Source: Solirubrobacteraceae bacterium (GTDB lineage Bacteria; Actinomycetota; Thermoleophilia; Solirubrobacterales; Solirubrobacteraceae). Taken from it: 64,000 bases of DNA. Location: positions 1 to 64,000 of the forward strand of contig JAUYGN010000028.1 in assembly GCA_030690545.1 (NCBI GenBank). Reading direction: 5' to 3'. Made by a program: the position numbers and the translations under genes. Within the stretch, counting starts at the first letter, position 1; every line of letters starts with the position of its first letter. The notes beneath the pieces were generated by a model. The model ran no database searches, had not been told where the DNA came from, and saw only the letters and a program-made list of their open reading frames with translations. Positions 59,510-64,000 of the stretch are shown one piece after another.

Positions 59510-61012
59510 TCAACTGCGCGGCGTGACGGCGATCAGGGCGATCCGCGTGCGGCCGCGGTCGCGCACGACGCCGAGCACGATCTTCCCCTCGATCGAGGAG
59601 CGCCCGGCGCGGCGGACGCGGTAGTCGCCGGCGGCGCGTCCGGCGCGGCCACCGCGCACGTCGAGGTTCTCGAGCTCGTAGCTCTGCGTCGCGTTCGCGC
59701 GAAACTGGCTCTCGTACTGGGTCACGACCGCGTCGCGTCCCGTGACCGTGCCATCGGGCAGCACGCGCGTGACGTCGCTCGTCAGCAGCCGGCCGAGCGC
59801 GGCACCGTCCTCGGTCTCGTAGGCCTCGGCGAAGGCCTCGGCGACCGCGCGCACCTCGCCGACGGCGAGCGGCGCCGTCTCCGCGGCGGCGGCGTTCTGC
59901 TCGTCGCCGGACAGCAGCATGATCGCGGCCGTCGTCGCGATCCCGGCGAGCGGCAGGCCGAGCGCCGCGGCGAGCGCGCGGCGGTTGAGCTTGCGCCGGC
60001 GTCGGGTGGCGGGCCGCTTGAGTTGCGCCGGCGGCCGTGCGATCGAGGTGGGGGCGGTCGGCGTCCGCGGTGCGCTGGCATGGGCTCGCGGCGCCGGTTC
60101 GATCGGTGCGATCACGGCGGTCGGCGCCGAGGGCGCGACGGGAGCGGCCGGCCCGACCGCGACGGTCCGCTCGGTCTCGGTGACCGGTTCGCCGCGCGCC
60201 GCTCCCAGGGCTGCGCGACCGAGGTCGCCGGCCGACGGGTAGCGGTCGCCGGGCGCCTTGGCGAGCGCGCGCGCGATGACGCGGTCGAACTGCGGCTCGG
60301 CGCCGGCGGCGGACGGTTGCGCAGGCGCGTCGCGCAGGTGCGCGAGCAGCGTGGCGGGGACGGTCCCGCGCGGGAACGGCGGTGCCCCGGTCAGCGCCGC
60401 GTAGAGCACGCAGCCCAGCGAGTAGACGTCGGCGCGCGCGTCGACGGACTCGCCGCCGAGCTGCTCGGGCGAGGCGAAGTCGACGGTGCCGATCCAGCTG
60501 CCGCTGTCGGTCAGCGGGTCCTGCGGGTCGAGCGAGCGCATCAGCCCGAAGTCGCTCAGGTAGGCGTGGTCGTCGACCGCCAGCAGCACGTTGGCGGGCT
60601 TGACGTCGCGATGCACGAGGCCGGCGGCGTGCGCCGCGTCGAGCGCTCCGGCGACCTGCGAGACGATCGCCGCCGCGCGCCCGGCCGGCAGTCGGCCGGC
60701 GCTCTTGATCAGGGCGTGCAGGTCGCTGCCGGGCACGTAGCGCATCGCGATGTACAGCGCGCCGCGGTCCTCGCCGGCCGCGTAGACGGGCACGACGTTG
60801 GGATGGTCGATCGCCGCCGCCATCCGCGACTCGCGCGTGAAGCGCTCGCGAAACTCCGGGTCGCCGGCGCGATCGGCGCTGATGACCTTCAGCGCGACGG
60901 GCCGCTGCAGGTCCAGCTGGACGGCGCGGTAGACGACGCCCATCCCGCCGCGGGCGATGACGCCCTCGACGCGACAGCCGCCGAGCAGGTCGCCTGGCGC
61001 CAGATCGGCCAT
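59510..61012 (-). CDS. Transmembrane Ser/Thr protein kinase with extracellular NTF2-like domain
   Basis: A 500-residue Hanks-type kinase. Nucleotide loop RGGMGVVYRA, K42 (VALKVISA), HRDVKPANVLL (D136, K138), DFG (D154), GTVDFASPEQ and DVYSLGCVLYALTG-type subdomain IX are all present, so the kinase should be active. A Pro/Ala-rich juxtamembrane region (280-345) leads to one helix (about 346-368). Residues about 380-500 form a SnoaL/NTF2-like domain (VRAVAEAFAEAYETEDGAAL, TVTGRDAVVTQYESQFRANA) outside, in place of PASTA repeats. The start ATG 61012 follows GGGGTG; ATG 61027 is an alternative. Confidence 0.92.
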   Translation of the reverse strand: MADLAPGDLLGGCRVEGVIARGGMGVVYRAVQLDLQRPVALKVISADRAGDPEFRERFTRESRMAAAIDHPNVVPVYAAGEDRGALYIAMRYVPGSDLHALIKSAGRLPAGRAAAIVSQVAGALDAAHAAGLVHRDVKPANVLLAVDDHAYLSDFGLMRSLDPQDPLTDSGSWIGTVDFASPEQLGGESVDARADVYSLGCVLYAALTGAPPFPRGTVPATLLAHLRDAPAQPSAAGAEPQFDRVIARALAKAPGDRYPSAGDLGRAALGAARGEPVTETERTVAVGPAAPVAPSAPTAVIAPIEPAPRAHASAPRTPTAPTSIARPPAQLKRPATRRRRKLNRRALAAALGLPLAGIATTAAIMLLSGDEQNAAAAETAPLAVGEVRAVAEAFAEAYETEDGAALGRLLTSDVTRVLPDGTVTGRDAVVTQYESQFRANATQSYELENLDVRGGRAGRAAGDYRVRRAGRSSIEGKIVLGVVRDRGRTRIALIAVTPRS

Positions 61013-61108
61013 CACCCCATTGTGCATCGTCGCGGAACCCGCCCGGCTCAGCCCGCTGAACGATGTTCGCCGCTTTCTTACGCACAAGGGGGTACCGGAG
61101 ACCTTGCG

Positions 61109-61330
61109 ATGCGGACCGCGACCACCATCACAGCCGCCAAGATGAAGTCCGATCTGCGCTCGCTCTACGTCGAGCGGACGCTCGCCGAGCTCGAAGGCCT
61201 CGACGCCGATGACGGCTACATGGCCGACCTGCTCGCCGACATCGCCTCGCTGCGCCACGCCTACGCAGGCGCGGTCGTGACCGAGATCGCCGTCCTGCGC
61301 GCGCAGCTCGACGGCGCACCGCAGGGCTGA
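61109..61330 (+). CDS. Small helical hypothetical protein (73 aa)
   Basis: A 73-residue protein, MRTATTITAAKMKSDLRSLY onward, predicted as two or three helices with an acidic middle (GLDADDGYMADLLADIASLR). There is no membrane or signal segment. GGAG at about 61096 lies roughly 9 nt before the start. It is divergent from the kinase gene, about 96 bp apart, and might share its control region. Function unknown. Confidence 0.7.
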   Translation: MRTATTITAAKMKSDLRSLYVERTLAELEGLDADDGYMADLLADIASLRHAYAGAVVTEIAVLRAQLDGAPQG

Positions 61331-61335
61331 CCGCT

Positions 61336-61364
61336 CGCACGCTCCCGCCTCGGGAGCGCGTGCG
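61336..61364. terminator. Hairpin after the 73-residue gene
   Basis: GCTCCCG (61341-61347) pairs with CGGGAGC (61351-61357) over a 3-nt loop, and CGCAC (61336-61340) with GTGCG (61360-61364) beyond a 2-nt bulge. It starts 5 bp after the stop. No U-tract. Confidence 0.5.
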
Positions 61365-61446
61365 ACGTCGGACACCGCGTTTCGCTGGTCGACAGCGAAG
61401 GACCCGAATCAGGTCAGTGAGCTTGCATCGCGGTATCCGGGCGAGG

Positions 61447-61452
61447 TAGGTT
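61447..61452 (+). promoter_or_regulatory. -10 hexamer TAGGTT, leaderless-type
   Basis: TAGGTT ends 8 nt before GTG 61461 and supports this GTG as start of the large exported protein. Confidence 0.5.
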
Positions 61453-61460
61453 CGCGCTCG

Positions 61461-64000
61461 GTGCGCCAGAGCCTCGCGATCCTCGCCGCCGCCGCGGTCA
61501 TCTTCGGCCTCGGAGGTTCCGCGGCGACCGCGATCCCGCCGGCCGGCGAGCAGGCGCAGGCAGGCAGCGCCGCGAGCTCCTCCTCCTCGAAGCGCCCGCT
61601 GCGCGCGCGGGGCGTCTACCGCACGCCGGGCTACTCCGGCATCCGCCGGGTGCCGCGCACGGGGCCCGCGCCGCCCCCGCCGTCGGTCGCGCTCAGCGCC
61701 AACGGCTGGAAGCCGGACGTGCTCGTCGATCCGGCCGGGACCGCGCACGTCGTCTGGGTCGAGGACTACGACGCCAGCGGCGCGAACAACGTCAACGACC
61801 TGCTGCGCTACTGCCGGCTTCCGCGCGGCGCCTCGACCTGCACGAATCCGTCGACGACGCCGTTCGAGCCGTCGCTGACGCCGACCGAGGACTACGCCGG
61901 GCCGCGGATCCTCCAGATCGGCGACGGGCTCGTCGTGCTGACGACGCGCTTCCCGGAGGTTCGTCAGCACCCGGACGGCGCGACGAGCGCGACGACGCTG
62001 TACGCCTACACGTCGACCGACGGCGGTACGACGTGGAGCGCGCCGGCGATCGTCGGCAACCAGGCGGCCTCGGGGAACGCGCTCGTCTGGGGCGGCGCGG
62101 CTCCGCGGATCTCGGTCATCAGCGACACGCAGACCGCCGGGACCGTGGTCCAGACGGTCACGCCCGGGGCCTACACGCGCGGCGGCGCGCTGCTCGGTCC
62201 CGGCGACGAGGCCTACTCGGGACGGCTCGCGCTCGACGGCGAGCTGCCGGTGGCCGCGTTCTCGGACCTCGCCGGCAACGGCATCGTGCGCAAGCTCGTC
62301 CCGGGTGGCGATCCGCAGAGTCCGGCGAGCTGGACGCGGGCGGTGATCCCCGATGCCGAGGTCGTGCGGATCGCCGGCGGTCCGGCCGGCGTCGTCCTCA
62401 TGTCGCGCCCGCGAGCCGGCGGCCCGTACCTCGCGCGTCGCGTCGCCGACGGCGTGCCCGGAGCCGCGACGCCGCTGCCGCTGCCGCCGAACCGCACCGG
62501 CTCGATCGCCGACCTCGACCAGGATCCGGCCGGCGGGCTGGACGCCGTCTATCGCGACAGCATCGGCTCGTCGCTGTGGCGGTCGCGCTCGCAGGACGGC
62601 GGGCGGACGTGGGGGAGCGCGCAGCTGCTGGCGCTCGCGGCGACGAGCGGCGGGGGGATCGACGGCCCGCGCGTCGCGGCGGCCGCCGACGGCGGTGGCG
62701 TCGCCGTGTATCGCAGGGACTCCACGCGGCTGACGTCGGGGACGATCGGCCTCTCGGCGTTCGGCACGCTCGCGCCCACCGGCCTGCCGGGCATCGGCGG
62801 CCTCGCCGGCGGCGGTACGCCGGGCGCGATCGCCGGCTGCGACCGGGCGTCGGTCGGCGCGCTGCGGGCGGTGCCGCTGCAGGGATGCTTCCTGCCGAGC
62901 GTCGATCCGCAGTATCCGGGCGCGGTCGTCAGCCAGGGCGACGTCGATCTCAACGGACTCATCGTGCGGCCCGACCCCGGCGTGCGGATCGTGCTCGATC
63001 CGCGCCGCAAGCGGATCGACACGACCGGCAAGGTGCGCGTCATCCTGCGCGGCGCCGGGATCGAGCTGACGCTGCTGCACGACAAGCTCTCGATGCAGCT
63101 TCCCGCCGTCGGCGCGGGCGCGACGCTGTTCGACTTCCAGCCGGGCAGGATCAACCTCGCCGGCTTCCCGATCGCCGGGCGCATCCAGGTGCAGCTGACC
63201 GCGACCGGCGTGCGCATCCCCCTGTCGCTCGCGCTGCCGGGCGCGTTCGGCGGCATCTCGGGGTCCGCGACGGTGCTCGCCGACAGCGGCCGCGGAGTGC
63301 GGCTGGACTCGTTGCAGCTCAAGCTGGCGCGAGCCCCGCTCGGGCCGCTGGAGGTCCGCGACCTGCTGATCTCCTACACGGGCTCGACGGAGACGTGGCG
63401 CGGCAAGGCGACGCTCGGCCTGCCGCCCCAGCCCGGCGGCGCCTCGCTCGGCGCGGACGTCACCTTCGTCAGGGGCCGCTTCCAGATGGGGAGCTTCGCG
63501 CTGCGCCCGCCGTTCCCCGGCATCGCGCTCGGCCCGAACGTCTACTTCACCGAGCTGCGCGGCGGCTTCGGCCTGGACCCGATCCGGATCGGCGTCGGGG
63601 CGAGCTTCGGGGCGTTCCCGATCGCGCCGCCGAGGACGTACACGGTCGGCGTCGACGGGGACGCGACGCTGACGGTGGCGGGCGGGACCGTCCAGCTCGG
63701 GTTCACCGGGAGGGGAAACCTCGCCGGGCTGCAGATCGCCGAGACCGTCATCCGCGCGACGACCGAGGGCTACGCCGACCTGACGGCGAACTTCGCCATC
63801 GACCTCGAGATCGTCGCGATCGACGGCTCCCTGCAGGCCTTCCTCGACGGCCCGCGCAAGCAGTTCGGCGCCACGGCGAGCACGCGGGTCCGCGTCGCGG
63901 GGGCACCGCTCGTCGGCCAGCGCGCGGCGATCTCCAACAAGGGCATCGGCGTCTGCTACACGTTCCTCGGCGCCGGCGTCTACGCCGGATACGCCTTCGG
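61461..64000 (+). CDS. Large exported beta-rich protein (3' end outside window)
   Basis: At least 846 residues, open to the right edge. The signal peptide is RQSLAILAAAAVIFGLGGSA. Residues about 75-470 read as beta-propeller or sialidase-like repeats (SDGGTTWS-type box in YTSTDGGTTWSAPAIVG and SRSQDGGRTWGSAQLL, two Asp-box-like units). From about residue 480 the sequence changes to long beta segments rich in Gly, Leu and Ile (DLNGLIVRPDPGVRIVLDPR, LTLLHDKLSMQLPAVGAGAT, ELRGGFGLDPIRIGVGASFG) without cysteine-rich or catalytic motifs, reminiscent of repetitive beta-helix surface proteins. The start is GTG 61461 with TAGGTT upstream. Function unknown; probably cell-surface or secreted. Confidence 0.8.
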   Translation, partial: MRQSLAILAAAAVIFGLGGSAATAIPPAGEQAQAGSAASSSSSKRPLRARGVYRTPGYSGIRRVPRTGPAPPPPSVALSANGWKPDVLVDPAGTAHVVWVEDYDASGANNVNDLLRYCRLPRGASTCTNPSTTPFEPSLTPTEDYAGPRILQIGDGLVVLTTRFPEVRQHPDGATSATTLYAYTSTDGGTTWSAPAIVGNQAASGNALVWGGAAPRISVISDTQTAGTVVQTVTPGAYTRGGALLGPGDEAYSGRLALDGELPVAAFSDLAGNGIVRKLVPGGDPQSPASWTRAVIPDAEVVRIAGGPAGVVLMSRPRAGGPYLARRVADGVPGAATPLPLPPNRTGSIADLDQDPAGGLDAVYRDSIGSSLWRSRSQDGGRTWGSAQLLALAATSGGGIDGPRVAAAADGGGVAVYRRDSTRLTSGTIGLSAFGTLAPTGLPGIGGLAGGGTPGAIAGCDRASVGALRAVPLQGCFLPSVDPQYPGAVVSQGDVDLNGLIVRPDPGVRIVLDPRRKRIDTTGKVRVILRGAGIELTLLHDKLSMQLPAVGAGATLFDFQPGRINLAGFPIAGRIQVQLTATGVRIPLSLALPGAFGGISGSATVLADSGRGVRLDSLQLKLARAPLGPLEVRDLLISYTGSTETWRGKATLGLPPQPGGASLGADVTFVRGRFQMGSFALRPPFPGIALGPNVYFTELRGGFGLDPIRIGVGASFGAFPIAPPRTYTVGVDGDATLTVAGGTVQLGFTGRGNLAGLQIAETVIRATTEGYADLTANFAIDLEIVAIDGSLQAFLDGPRKQFGATASTRVRVAGAPLVGQRAAISNKGIGVCYTFLGAGVYAGYAF

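Overview
The window is very GC-rich, gene-dense actinobacterial DNA, most likely from the class Thermoleophilia (Solirubrobacterales, for example a Conexibacter- or Solirubrobacter-like organism). This rests on gene content: a fused 2-oxoglutarate dehydrogenase (Kgd type), NucS mismatch endonuclease, DUF427 proteins, very large AAA/TPR regulators with an actinobacterial-type C-terminus, and a PASTA lipoprotein. No rRNA, tRNA, CRISPR array, insertion sequence or prophage was recognised. The assignment is an inference; no database search was possible.

Layout. 1-7.8 kb: edge of a membrane-associated protein, MBL-fold hydrolase, class V aminotransferase, M29 aminopeptidase, secreted subtilase and pyruvate kinase. 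7.8-11.5 kb: ABC1 kinase coupled to a TVP38-type membrane protein, a divergent glyoxalase II-like/glyoxalase I pair, and the decayed end of a DUF559 gene. 11.5-19.4 kb: exopolyphosphatase, DUF427 protein, GNAT, an alkyl-DHAP-synthase-like flavoprotein divergent from a diacylglycerol-glycosyltransferase-like gene, and a Nudix gene. 19.4-26.6 kb: one 1355-residue polypeptide carrying lipoyl, E3-binding, E2 and E1 domains of the oxoglutarate dehydrogenase complex, then acetoacetyl-CoA synthetase, YceI and YjbQ. 26.6-34.3 kb: YeiH transporter with a coupled 46-residue membrane protein, tandem S51 peptidases, NucS, a J-domain/Tudor/TPR protein and a two-gene ABC exporter. 34.5-44.3 kb: VOC protein, EttA, a DsbA-fold protein, an exported TIM-barrel-like protein, an M42 peptidase-HAD-cupredoxin-like run, a two-component pair and a DUF559 gene. 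44.4-54.9 kb: aconitase divergent from two giant AAA/TPR regulators followed by a stand-alone class III cyclase. 55-64 kb: Tat-exported ferritin-like protein, an RTX-repeat protein overlapping an OmpR/EnvZ-type system, a PASTA lipoprotein convergent with a Ser/Thr kinase, and the start of a very large exported protein.

Expression architecture. At least nineteen genes have a TANNNT hexamer ending 6-10 nt before the start codon, with no Shine-Dalgarno sequence at most of them. This is the signature of leaderless mRNAs, and it fixes several start codons. Adjacent genes are often joined by ATGA, GTGA or TGATG overlaps. Several convergent gene pairs are separated by long near-perfect inverted repeats that lack U-tracts. 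A 49-bp palindromic repeat occurs twice, 9.9 kb apart and in opposite orientation.

Most promising leads: the lipoylated four-domain oxoglutarate dehydrogenase fusion, the overlapping divergent leaderless promoters of the glyoxalase pair, the 49-bp palindromic repeat, the split YeiH gene with its AT-rich operator, the J-domain/PcrA-type Tudor/TPR protein, and the AAA/AAA/cyclase cluster.
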